From: Stictocephala bisonia
Lineage: Eukaryota; Arthropoda; Insecta; Hemiptera; Membracidae
Length of the DNA stretch: 64,000 bases
Assembly: GCA_035578905.1 (NCBI GenBank)
Contig: JAQJVL010002544.1
Span: 29,077 to 93,076, forward strand
Reading direction: 5' to 3'
Position numbers and translations under genes: made by a program. The notes beneath the pieces are model-generated. The model did no database searches. It had not been told where the DNA came from and saw only the letters and a list, made by a program, of their open reading frames with translations. Positions 51,441 to 61,508 of the stretch are shown here, one piece after another; the first letter of the stretch is position 1; each line of letters opens with the position of its first letter.

Positions 51441-51607
51441 TAAATTAAGACCTGTATTTTAAAATATATATTGAGTAATTTTAATATCAATGTTTCATAA
51501 TATTACACATTTGTATGAATAAACAATTAATGTTCTAATTATTGTGGTGAAGGCTGAAATATCTTATTAACTCTTGTTGTCGTTGCCTTGCATTCTGTGG
51601 AGCTTGC

Positions 51608-52563
51608 TCAGCATGCAGGATTGTCATAATTTTCACATAATATATCATGATCCCTAGGGTCTCGAGATATGTTGTACAGAACTATACAGCATTTGAAAAT
51701 GTTAGCAGCATAAACAGGAGACAAACGCATATAGTTGAGACATGGAAAGTTTTCCTTTAGCATGCCGAATGTATTTTCAAAAAATCTTTTTTGTTTGTTT
51801 GCGAGCTCTGTTAAAAACATGAGCTCCAGCTACTTCTTGTCTTTCTGACGGAATAATTAGCCATTTCAGCAAAGGGTAGCCAGAATCGCCAAGAATTACT
51901 GCCTTTGGAATAGGACGCAAGCCTTGTTCCATTCGGTGATAAAGGCTACTATTTCTCAACACTCTAGCGTCATTGCTTCCTGGCCATTTTGCACTAGCAA
52001 AATATTTCCATGTTAGGACCACACACCATCATAAAGTTGATTGAGTGATTTCCATTTCAATCCAAAAATGCAGCCCCATTAACGGTAAGTGCATCTATTT
52101 TGATTAATGTCCCATCAACACATCCTATCACTTGAGGGAATCCAGCAACAGCAAAAAAATTGGCTGTCATATTAAGAACACTTTCAGGCCAGTTGACAAC
52201 TTGATTGAATATTAAGTGATTCACAGCATTTGTGACATTTTTGTTACATCTACAAACACTGGCTTTACTCACCCCATGTGCATCTGCTATGACATGGTAA
52301 TGACCCCCATTGCCTAACCAATGTAACGTAATACAAAGCTGCAATTTTGTTGACAGTGATTGAGAACGGTTGATTATATGATGTATGCTTGGGCATATGA
52401 CAGTAAGTAGCTACTCCAGTTTGATTTAAGTTATCCTAAACCTTTCATTGAAGTCAAATAAAGATTCAAAATGTATATTTATACGTTGCCTAAATGTTCT
52501 TCTTTGTCTCTGAGCTTGAACATTTATTTCCATTTCATCATTGGAGGAAGAGCTAGACCACAT
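51608..52563 (-). pseudogene. Harbinger transposase (HARBI1-like), broken
   Basis: The N-terminus is at ATG 52561-52563 (MWSSSSNDEME). Then comes a helix-turn-helix-like segment (HGVSKASVCRC). The DDE nuclease follows with VIGCVDGTLIKI (first Asp), VILGDSGYPLLKWL (second Asp) and, across a frame change, a VENTFG-type block (ENTFGMLK, Glu). Pieces 52344-52057, 52022-51777 and 51820-51608 lie in different frames. Not functional. Confidence 0.85.
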
Positions 52564-52584
52564 TATCACTAATTATAGATAAAC

Positions 52585-53155
52585 TAGGGGACACCCCTGC
52601 ATGCTTCGCATGCCAACCCCGATGCTCGCTGCAATCGATACACCTCGGCCTTCGGCCTCAGCATGTAACTATTCAATGCAAAAAATAGGAGATTAACTAT
52701 ATAACGTAAAATCACAATATTAAATTTAGTTACAGTATCTCACTCACACTAATTGCTTTGCCACCTATTTAGCCCATTTCAACCATGTTCATTACATTTA
52801 TTTTTATTTAACAGCTGAAGATTAAACTCATAGTAAAATATTAAAAATGCATCAATAGTATTTGAGTAACTGAGTATAATGTCAAACATTCAAAATATAC
52901 ATGTTTATTTATTTCCAAAACAGCTGTTATTAATTTATTAAAATTAACCCATTGTTATCCTTATGAAGCAATCTTTTAGGGGTGGTTTCTACCCCTTAGG
53001 AGTAATTTATCAAGATGAAAATACTTTAGTTGTCCTATTTAAGACCTAAAGACACAGTGTACAAAATTTCAGCTCTCTACCTACATGGGAAGTTGGAGAA
53101 TTAGTGATGAGTGAGTGAGTCAGTCAGTGAGGGCTTTGCCTTTTATATGTGAGGT
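52585..53155. repeat. unclassified dispersed-repeat-like segment
   Basis: Begins with a GC-rich palindromic block (GGGGACACCCCTGCATGCTTCGCATGCC, in parts, and CTCGGCCTTCGGCCTC). Ends with ATTTCAGCTCTCTACC and a (GTGA)n-like GAGTGAGTCAGTCAGTGAGGG run before CTTTTATATGTG. Such GC-rich heads and GTGAGTGAG tails mark a non-autonomous repeat known by appearance in many invertebrates. The class is uncertain. Confidence 0.4.
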
Positions 53156-53162
53156 GGTGAGA

Positions 53163-53378
53163 GTCAAAGTGGTATAACTCACTTCTCTACAACTTTTCAC
53201 GACAGAGCATTTTATCCCATTAGGTGTAAAAAAATCAGGTTTAATGTTACAATTTTTAAAATTAATGGATGATGTTAACAAAAGACTATATTAACTAATG
53301 ATACTTTTTTAATTGTTATTTTTTATCAGAAAATTGATAAAATTAATGTTTCAAAGAGTTATACCACTTTAACCCTAA
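53163..53378. repeat. short inverted repeat pair
   Basis: GTCAAAGTGGTATAACTC near the left and GAGTTATACCACTTTAAC near 53358-53376 are inverted copies about 200 bp apart around an AT-rich core. Could be a small MITE or the end of the neighbouring transposon. Confidence 0.5.
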
Positions 53379-53639
53379 GTAAATCTCACATAATGTATAA
53401 GGTAAAAATAAGGTTAATTTCCAAAAATAGTTCAATTTTTGTTTAGCAGACTGCATATAAGTAAAAAATTTTAACATTTCAAAAGACATTACAGAAAATA
53501 ATAATTGACAATAGAAGAACACTTTTTTGGTTTCACTGTAAATTTTCTTCTTCCTCTGGAGTGTCATCTGGGATGTTTTCTTCATTAGTCAGAAAGTTGG
53601 TTTCTTCCACTGCGTTTGCACTTTTTATATTCCTGAAGT

Positions 53640-55217
53640 AGGTATGATAAACTGGAGGAATATACTTCAGGAGGAAGATCATGTCTCTTTTTTTTTCAAA
53701 ACATGGATTATTCGAGGTTCCTTGTAAAGAAGGTCCTGATCGGGCAGGAGAGACCTAGGACGACCTCTGGCTGATGCATTAATGCGTACATTCAAAATGC
53801 TAAAAGGTTCGTCACCATCAAGTCTTGTCTTGTACATGATCTCAAAGGGTTTACTTTTTTAATATCGAAGCCACTGAATTGATAGCCAGTTAACTTTGTT
53901 CCCATCTGTGGTTTTAGTCCTCCTAACAATTGCATTTTCTAGGTTTTCAGTAGAAAAAAAGTCTTTTGCAACCATCTGAACTACTATGAATCTATTCTTT
54001 TTTCTTGCTGATGCCATAGCGTTGTACCAGTCATCAGGCACGTAGATTGGTTTGTTTTTTGCGCATTGTTCAATTAGACCAAAATCAGAATCATTCGGTA
54101 AATATGAATGCCCTGAAACAAGAAATTTTTGTTCTATAATTTCAACAGAGGGGCTTTCTTGAACGAACTTCATCAGAGTGAGGGCAATCTTTATGTTCCT
54201 ATTTTGCCCAGTGCATGTGTCACTGAAAATTATGATATGGTTTTGATTACTAACATGCAATGATAAGTGTTTTAAAATTGCTGAAGCGATTTCTTGAGAT
54301 CCTCGAGAGGCTGTACACTCATCCCAGACATACATTGCAGCACTATTGGTGGCAAGGTCATGCACACCTAAGTTGTAACAGTACATGTTTCGCCTGTAGT
54401 AGGCATCAGATACCGAAAGCTTACGAAAAGGAAGAGCTTTTTGGAGATCTATACTTAATGCTAAAAGTTCATCTTTTTTTTCTTTTGCCATTTCTCCGTC
54501 AGTTTTCAACGCGGATCTAGCCTATTCAGCTTTTCGCAAATGGATTTCGTGCTCAACTTTTAAGGCAGCCTTTTTCTGAGGATCAGTTTCTATATCAGCT
54601 GTTATTTTAAATCTATCACACACCTTACAGGTATCTTTTCTAGTGACATGAAAGTGTAAGTTAAATTTAGTATTGAAAATATACCTGTAAGTGTGTTCTT
54701 TTTCAGGGGAAACATCAAGTGCAGTACAACTTTCTCGGTACAGTTGGTACATTTTTCTGATGTTGAGCTCTGGGCTAAGATATTTCCTGTTAGGATTATC
54801 TTTATGTGTATAGTGACTCTGGAAAGCTGGGAAACTGTTTATATGATCAACTATACCTTGTAATTTGTTTTCGGGAGTTTTCTTTGCAGGAACATGTTTT
54901 CCTCTTTGGTCTTCACTTGGTGATTTACCATTGTAAATTTTAGTCATTATTCTAGAAACTCTACCGTTTGAAGTACAGAATGTATCTAAGAAAAATTGCT
55001 TACAAACATGGATTGTTTTTCCTGCAACCTGTAAGTAATATTTATTTGAGGCCTGTCTTTCTGTCTTGCTACCATCTTTGGGTTTTCGTACAGCTACTGG
55101 TTCTTGATGGATTAGGCCACCGAGATAAGCATTTTGCTTGCTAAAGTCAGCCATGCTATAAAAATTCTTGAATAACATGTGTCTCTGTTCATATGTCATA
55201 GATTCAGAGCATTTCAA
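53640..55217 (-). pseudogene. DUF7869-like transposase-derived gene, broken
   Basis: Two long open pieces (55217-54522, 231 codons; 54509-53859, 216 codons) are in the same frame, separated by one TAG (54522-54524). Similar sequence continues past a second stop (53859-53861) with KPFEIMYKTRL and GRPRSLLP to about 53640. The first piece ends in a zinc-type CKVCDRF. The second holds IIIFSDTCTGQNRN and GHSYLPNDSDFGLIE, likely acidic catalytic-type motifs of a DDE-like domain. The family occurs widely as repeated genes in insects. The 5' end is missing; a LINE begins there. I am unsure which transposon superfamily it belongs to. Confidence 0.6.
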
Positions 55218-55352
55218 TGATGAGTCAGCGCTCGAGCAGTTCGGATCGTTATCTTATTTGTGCGTGCTCCCAATATTAACCTGTTCCGCCTAACCTATAC
55301 AGCTGCTATATTGTCTATAATTTTCATTTGTTACTTATTATTTATTTTCAAT

Positions 55353-56273
55353 ATGCCTAACTGCGGTGAGTGTGCTAAAGTTATTAATGTGAAACAACTA
55401 AAAGTGGTGTGCAACGATTGCAGTAAAGAATTTCATGCATCACGTCTACGGATGAGCAAAGCGGACATTGATTGCATCACATCAGATGGTCTTGTTTGGA
55501 GGTGTTCTATCTGCGCTTCAGCAAGAAGGAAAAGTATGCGTTTGGAATCTGATGCTGACGAAGGTAAAATTAGCCTAGAAGATCTAATGAAAGTTATCCA
55601 AGAAATAAGAGATAGTCAAAAGACATACGAGAAAGGCTATAATGTCGCATACGAAGCTCTGAATGATAGACTCGAAGAAAATACATCTGTCTTAAAAATG
55701 CAAGGTGAAAAAATGGAGAAATATTTCAATCTGATTGAGCAACTGACCACGGAAAATAAACAGCTTAAACAAAAGATCAAAGTTCTTGAAGAGCGGCTGG
55801 AAGATAGTGAGCAGTACAGTAGGTCTAATGCTGTCGAGATACACGGCATTGCTCAGGAAGCTAATGAAAATGTTGTGGATATAGTGAAGTGTGTGGGTAA
55901 AGCGCTGGATATGAATATATCTGACTCTATGATAGATGCGTGCCACCGATTGGGGAAGAAACAAAACGGAATCAATCCACCTGGTATTATTGTAAAGTTC
56001 GTTAGACGTCTGGACAAAGAAGAATTTCTCAGAAGACGTCGTGTGAAGCGCACACTGTCGACCAGACACATGGGGAGAACAGACGACCGACCCGTCTACG
56101 TCAATGAGTCGCTGTCACCGGCGAGGAGAAAGCTGTTAGCTATGACGAGGGTGGTCCAGAGGGAGAAGAACTACAAGTTCCTGTGGGTCCGCAACGGAAA
56201 AATATTCATGAGGCGTGAAGAAAATGCGGCTTACACTATTGTTACAACTCAGGACGATTTAAGTAAGCTGTAA
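55353..56273 (+). CDS. LINE ORF1 protein (zinc finger, coiled coil, FP-like)
   Basis: 306 residues from ATG 55353. 31 further in-frame codons upstream lack an ATG. A PHD-like cysteine cluster opens it (CGECAKVI, CNDCSKEFHASRL, WRCSICAS; residues 3-60). Next is a long coiled coil (about 75-165, LKQKIKVLEERLED). An RRM/transposase-22-like segment (RSNAVEIHGI...ACHRLGK) follows, ending with the baculovirus-FP-like C-terminal domain (VYVNESLSPARRKLLA, KFLWVRNGKIFMR). It is the RNA-binding ORF1 of CR1/Jockey-type LINEs. No stops. Confidence 0.85.
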   Translation: MPNCGECAKVINVKQLKVVCNDCSKEFHASRLRMSKADIDCITSDGLVWRCSICASARRKSMRLESDADEGKISLEDLMKVIQEIRDSQKTYEKGYNVAYEALNDRLEENTSVLKMQGEKMEKYFNLIEQLTTENKQLKQKIKVLEERLEDSEQYSRSNAVEIHGIAQEANENVVDIVKCVGKALDMNISDSMIDACHRLGKKQNGINPPGIIVKFVRRLDKEEFLRRRRVKRTLSTRHMGRTDDRPVYVNESLSPARRKLLAMTRVVQREKNYKFLWVRNGKIFMRREENAAYTIVTTQDDLSKL

Positions 56274-56510
56274 AGTTTCAATATGTATATAGTAGAACGT
56301 TTATTTCTTTCTCTTGTTTAATAATAATTTTATATAGATTTGTTTTTATTTTAGTTCATAGTTACTATAATTTTGAGTTTATATTAATGTAATTGTTGTT
56401 TTTTCAGTAAAACATTTTTTTTTCAAAACATTTTTCTTTAGAAAATAAAATTATTAATAATAGTCTGACATTACCATTACATTAAACAATAGTAACAATT
56501 TTAACTTTAA
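56274..56510 (+). other. LINE inter-ORF spacer, AT-rich
   Basis: AT-rich stretch between ORF1 and ORF2 of the LINE. No coding signal. Confidence 0.6.
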
Positions 56511-56514
56511 TATA

Positions 56515-56807
56515 GTAAACCAAAATATTCGTAGCCTGAGAAGCAATTTTGACTTATTTCTTAGTGAATTAACTACTAGAAATTTGTTCCCGGATATAAT
56601 AATTCTTTCTGAAATATGAATATCGCAACATGAAACATTTAGCTATGAAATTCCTAACTATGTAAGTTTTATAAAGGCAAATGAGAATTTTAGATCAGGG
56701 GGATAAAGATCTATGTAAAATCAACAATGGAAGTAATTGATTGGTGTCCGTTGAATTTTCAATCAGCTGACGTACTCAAATTAGAAATTAAAATAAATAA
56801 GCATTAT
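56515..56807 (+). pseudogene. LINE ORF2 endonuclease N-terminal fragment
   Basis: Encodes NIRSLRSNFDLFLSEL and FPDIIILSE, followed by an in-frame TGA where a tryptophan is usual. Then comes ISQHETFSYEIPNY and, after a frame shift at a G-run (about 56699), GIKIYVKS. These are the first motifs of an APE-type endonuclease. Cut at the minisatellite. Confidence 0.7.
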
Positions 56808-57170
56808 TTCACTTTGTGGAGTGTATGGTAGTGCGTGGAGAAGGACCAGTATGGTGTATGGTAGTGCATGGAGTGCAGGGTAGTGCGTGGAGTGTATGGT
56901 AGTGCGTGGAGTGCAGGGTAGTGCGTGGAGAAGGACCAGTATAGTGTACGGTAGTGCGTGGAGTGCAGGGTAGTGCGTGGAGAAGGACCTGTATAGGTAT
57001 GGTAGTGCGTGGAGTGCAGGGTAGTGCGTGGAGAAGGACCTGTAGAGTGTAAGGTAGTGCGTGGAGTGCAGGGTAGTGCGTGGAGTGCAGGGTAGTGCGT
57101 GGACAAGGACCTGTAGAGTATGTGGTAGTGCGTGGAGTGCAGGGTAGTGCGTGGTGAAGAAGGGTGCGTG
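56808..57170. repeat. GTGGAGTGCAGGGTAGTGC minisatellite, first array
   Basis: Units of 19 bp and variants, with inserted AGAAGGACCTGTAGAGTGT segments at irregular spacing. Minus-strand reading frames rich in HALPCTPRTT are by-products of the repeat. Confidence 0.9.
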
Positions 57171-57296
57171 CGTGAGGTTCAAGGCCAGGTGAAAGGCGCG
57201 TTGCATCAGTCCCCTTGGACATTGTATATAAGCCTGATGCTCCACAGCTGGGGAACTCTTCTCCGTCGTCATGGTGCGCCAGGTAAGAAGGTTCTA
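56815..57296 (+). repeat. 482-bp duplicated block, copy 1
   Basis: Nearly identical to 57740-58221 (offset 925 bp), including minisatellite, TATA box and micro-exon. One visible difference is AAGGCCAGG versus AAGGCCGGG. Confidence 0.9.
57225..57287 (+). promoter_or_regulatory. candidate promoter and first coding exon, copy 1
   Basis: TATATAAG (57225-57232) is followed 39 bp on by ATGGTGCGCCAG (57271-57282) and a consensus splice donor GTAAGA. A TATA box, a short leader and a very short first coding exon (M-V-R-Q, phase 0) are the usual start of arthropod cuticle-protein or secreted-protein genes. No second exon could be identified. Confidence 0.5.
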
Positions 57297-57685
57297 CACA
57301 AAGGCTGTACTTTAAATCATTTAAAAAAAAAACTTTGCTGACCGTAATCAGTGCCTCAGTATGAGCATGTAAACAGTCTATTCGATTAATTAGGCTACTG
57401 TTTCAATATTTCTTCAGGTAAATCTTTAAAGAAGATTTACTGGATAAACCCGTCGTGATGCAGCTCACAACATTAAATAACTGTGATGCTTTGTACAACT
57501 CAACGTAATATTAACTAACTTTTCCTCTGGGCAAAAACATTGCTCAGAAATGGAGTAGCAGTTATGCAGAACAAATTTAATGAAAGTCATAATCGTACTA
57601 ACGAGACTACATTCATCTATCCACTCTCTGGTTTATCGAAATGAGATGGGACAGGATAGAATGGAATGGGATGATATGAGATTAG
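57297..57685. other. spacer between duplicated blocks
   Basis: Unique sequence, no ORF or element recognised. In the gene model it would be intron or intergenic DNA. Confidence 0.5.
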
Positions 57686-58095
57686 TGCGTGTAGAAGGAC
57701 CTGTAGAGTGTATGGTAGTGCGTGGAGTGCAGGGTAGTGCGTGGAGTGTATGGTAGTGCGTGGAGAAGGACCAGTATGGTGTATGGTAGTGCATGGAGTG
57801 CAGGGTAGTGCGTGGAGTGTATGGTAGTGCGTGGAGTGCAGGGTAGTGCGTGGAGAAGGACCAGTATAGTGTACGGTAGTGCGTGGAGTGCAGGGTAGTG
57901 CGTGGAGAAGGACCTGTATAGGTATGGTAGTGCGTGGAGTGCAGGGTAGTGCGTGGAGAAGGACCTGTAGAGTGTAAGGTAGTGCGTGGAGTGCAGGGTA
58001 GTGCGTGGAGTGCAGGGTAGTGCGTGGACAAGGACCTGTAGAGTATGTGGTAGTGCGTGGAGTGCAGGGTAGTGCGTGGTGAAGAAGGGTGCGTG
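57686..58095. repeat. GTGGAGTGCAGGGTAGTGC minisatellite, second array
   Basis: Same units as the first array, with about 54 bp of additional repeat on the left (57686-57739) before the part that matches copy 1. Confidence 0.9.
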
Positions 58096-58221
58096 CGTGA
58101 GGTTCAAGGCCGGGTGAAAGGCGCGTTGCATCAGTCCCCTTGGACATTGTATATAAGCCTGATGCTCCACAGCTGGGGAACTCTTCTCCGTCGTCATGGT
58201 GCGCCAGGTAAGAAGGTTCTA
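57740..58221 (+). repeat. 482-bp duplicated block, copy 2
   Basis: Second copy of 56815-57296. Identity ends 14 bp into the presumed intron, after GTAAGAAGGTTCTA. Confidence 0.9.
58150..58212 (+). promoter_or_regulatory. candidate promoter and first coding exon, copy 2
   Basis: TATATAAG (58150-58157), ATGGTGCGCCAG (58196-58207) and the GTAAGA donor are preserved exactly as in copy 1. Confidence 0.5.
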
Positions 58222-58617
58222 GTGAACTGTGATTTAGTGGGTAGATACAAATAACAGACTTTAATTATTACAATGGAATTTAGGGAGTTGTACTCAACAA
58301 CCAATTCTTATAGTTATAAATATATGATTTTTTAAATTCAAGATACTTTTAAAATTGAACTATTATGTTTCCAATTGCCATTGGTTTTACTTATGTGTTG
58401 TAAGACTACATTACCTAAAGACGTACGCAAGTTACACGTACTTCCGTTTAAATAATAGAAGATTAATTTAACACTTGTAACTTATATTTTACTCCCTCAA
58501 AAGGTGGCATGGTGTAAAAGTAAATAAAACAGTCACCAGTTTAGACCGGGCGAAAGGAAGGGTATGACAGAGGTCAGAAACTCTGGTTCATTAGACCCCT
58601 AAACATAATTCGGATGG
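58222..58617. other. unique spacer (intron or intergenic)
   Basis: No gene or repeat recognised. Ends at the first partial unit of the 120-bp array. Confidence 0.5.
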
Positions 58618-60345
58618 TACCAATCTCCGCCCTATGGTGAGTCAATACCAAACAATCACCGGCGTTGACAAGTACTCAACAGTCTGTAATCAACCCCAGA
58701 GATACAAGCTCAGTGTCGGCTCGTGCACATGTGCTGCAACCAATCTTCACCCAATGGTGAGTCAATAACGAACAATCACTGGTGTTGACAAGTACTCAAC
58801 AGCCTGTAATCAACCCCAGAGATACATGCTCAGTGTCGGCTCGTGCACGTGTACTGCAACCAATCTGCACCCTATGGTGAGTCAATACCAAACAATCACC
58901 GCCGTTGACAAGTACTCAACAGTCTGTAATCAACCCCAGAGATACAAGCTCAGTGTCGGCTCGTGCATATGTGCTGCAACCAATCTTCACCCAATGGTGA
59001 GTCAATAACGAACAATCACTGGTGTTGACAATTACTCAACAGTCTGTAATCAACCCCAGAGATACATGCTCAGTGTCGGCTCGTGCACGTGTACTGCAAC
59101 CAATCTGCACCCTATGGTGAGTCAATACCAAACAATCACCGCCGTTGACAATTACTCAACAGCCTGTAATCAACCCCAGAGATACAAGCTCAGTGTCGGC
59201 TCGTGCATAAGTGCTGCAACCAATCTGCACCCTATGGTGAGTCAATACCAAACAATCACCGCCGTTGACAATTACTCAACAGCCTGTAATCAACCCCAGA
59301 GATACAAGCTCAGTGTCGGCTCGTGCACATGTGCGGCAACCAATCTTCACCCAATGGTGAGTCAATAACGAACAATCACTGGTGTTGACAAGTACTCAAC
59401 AGCCTGTAATCAACCCCAGAGATACAAGCTCAGTGTCGGCTCGTGCACATATGCTGCAACGAATCTTCACCCAATGGTGAGTCAATAACGAACAATCACT
59501 GGTGTTGACAAGTACTCAACAGCCTGTAATCAACCCCAGAGATACAAGCTCAGTGTCGGCTCGTGAGCATGTGCTGCAACCAATCTGCACTCTATGGTGA
59601 GTCAATAACGAACAATCACCGGCGTTGACAATTACTCAACAGTCTGTAATCAACCCCAGAGATACAAGCTCAGTGTCGGCTCGTGCACATGTGCTGCAAC
59701 CAATCTTCACCCAATGGTGAGTCAACAACGAACAATCACCGCCGTTGACAATTACTCAACAGCCTGTAATCAACCCCGGAGATACAAGCTCAGTGCCGGC
59801 TCGTGCACGTGTGCTGCAACCAATCTGCACCATACGGTGAGTCAATAACGAACAATCACCGCCGTTGACAATTACTCCACAGCCTGTAATCAACCCCGGA
59901 GATACAAGCTCAGTGTCGGCTCGTGCACATGTGCTGCAACCAATCTGCACCCCATGGTGAGTCAATAACGAACAATCACCGCCGTTGACAATTACTCAAC
60001 AGCCTGTAATCAACCCCGGAGATACAAGCTCAGTGCCGGCTCGTGCACATGTGCTGCAACGAATCTTCACCCAATGGTGAGTCAATAACGAACAATCACT
60101 GGTGTTGACAAGTACTCAACAGCCTGTAATCAACCCCAGAGATACAAGCTCAGTGTCGGCTCGTGAGCATGTGCTGCAACCAATCTGCACCCTATGGTGA
60201 GTCAATAACGAACAATCACCGGCGTTGACAATTACTCAACAGTCTGTAATCAACCCCAGAGATACAAGCTCAGTGTCGGCTCGTGCACATGTGCTGCAAC
60301 CAATCTTCACCCAATGGTGAGTCAACAACGAACAATCACCTCCTA
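58618..60345. repeat. 120-bp minisatellite, ~14.4 copies
   Basis: The unit runs from CAATCTGCACCCTATGGTGAGTCAA through CTGTAATCAACCCCAGAGA (in parts) to TCGTGCACATGTGCTGCAAC. The period is exactly 120. Two unit types differ at several fixed sites (CTTCACCCAATGG versus CTGCACCCTATGG). The block 59461-59760 recurs at 60061-60345 (offset 600, five units). Every unit holds ATGGTGAGT, a splice-donor-like word. Confidence 0.95.
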
Positions 60346-60452
60346 CCGCTAGGGTGGTGCGTGTGAGGGTGCGGGTGATGGTGGGACACGCAGTTGGGAC
60401 ACGCCACCTCTCCCTCTGCAACATAGTATATGTTTGTTTATTAGTAAGTTTT
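60346..60452. other. short spacer between minisatellites
   Basis: About 100 bp with GT-rich sequence. Nothing recognised. Confidence 0.6.
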
Positions 60453-61330
60453 GGGTATTGAACAAGTTCAGCTTGACTATAAAGTATATAGGTACCAATA
60501 CTGTAGTAGCGGAACAGTATGTTATGGGTATTGAACAAGTTCATCTTGACTATAAAGTATATAGGTACCAATACTGTAGTAGCGGAACAGTATGTTATGG
60601 GTATTGAACAAGTTCAGCTTGACTATAAAGTATATAGGTACCAATACTGTAGTAGCGGAACAGTATGTTATGGGTATTGAACAAGTTCAGCTTGACTATA
60701 AAGTATATAGGTACCAATACTGTAGTAGCGGAACAGTATGTTATGGGTATTGAACAAGTTCAGCTTGACTATAAAGTATATAGGTACCAATACTGTAGTA
60801 GCGGAACAGTATGTTTTGGGTATTGAACAAGTTCAGCTTGACTATAAAGTATATAGGTACCAATACTGTAGTAGCGGAACAGTATGTTTTGGGTATTGAA
60901 CAAGTTCAGCTTGACTATAAAGTATATAGGTACCAATACTGTAGTAGCGGAACAGTATGTTATGGGTATTGAACAAGTTCAGCTTGACTATAAAGTATAT
61001 AGGTACCAATACTGTAGTAGTGGAACAGTATGTTATGGGTATTGAACAAGTTCAGCTTGACTATAAAGTATATAGGTACCAATAATGTAGTAGCGGTACA
61101 GTATGTTTTGGGTATTGAACAAGTTCAGCTTGACTCTAAAGTATATAGGTACCAATAATGTAGTAGCGGTACAGTATGTTTTGGGTATATTGAACAAGTT
61201 CAGCTTGACTATAAAGTATATAGGTACCAATACTGTAGTAGCGGAACAGTATGTTTTGGATATTGAACAAGTTCAGCTTGACTATAAAGTATATAGGTAC
61301 CAATAATCTTGTAGCGGAACAGTACCAGCG
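60453..61330. repeat. 73-bp minisatellite, ~12 copies
   Basis: The unit contains GGGTATTGAACAAGTTCAGC and AAGTATATAGGTACCAATAC. GGGTATTG starts at 60453, 60526 and 60599, and so on. Copies differ mainly at TTATG/TTTTG and AATACTG/AATAATG. Confidence 0.95.
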
Positions 61331-61508
61331 AGAGTGTGATTGTTTCCATTTTTTTGTATAAATTTATCATTTTTACAGAAAAATTTCAATGGATTCGTGT
61401 TCGTGGAGTTGATGACAAGTTAAAATACCTATGTAATTACGTGGGATCCCTAAATTATATATGTTTATTATTAGTAAATGTAGTAATTTTAATTTAAAAA
61501 AAAACATC
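61331..61508. other. unique spacer
   Basis: Nothing recognised. Ends in an A/T run before the next array. Confidence 0.5.

Larger units (their letters stand above)
49964..52580. mobile_element. PIF/Harbinger DNA transposon, right end missing
   Basis: Starts with GGGCCCTGTTTCACAAAAG inside the LINE fragment. A GTTTCACAAA word recurs about 80 bp further in. It carries a minus-strand HARBI1-type transposase and a plus-strand second gene, the usual two-gene Harbinger layout. No matching right TIR is found; the end is lost near 52580, where another repeat begins. Confidence 0.75.
55225..56807 (+). mobile_element. LINE with intact ORF1, truncated in ORF2
   Basis: 5' UTR about 55225-55352, ORF1 55353-56273, an AT-rich inter-ORF spacer, then the start of an endonuclease. 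The element stops at about 56807, where a GTGGAGTG minisatellite takes over. A 5'-complete, 3'-truncated LINE is the reverse of the usual 5' truncation, so the 3' part was removed by a later rearrangement. Confidence 0.75.

Noticed and set aside
56781..58254. Minus-strand ORFs of 100-176 codons rich in HALPCTPRTT
   Set aside because: They read through the GTGGAGTG minisatellite and are open in all three frames. No domain or start context.
58826..59965. ORFs in the 120-bp array
   Set aside because: 40-codon periodic by-products of the tandem repeat.
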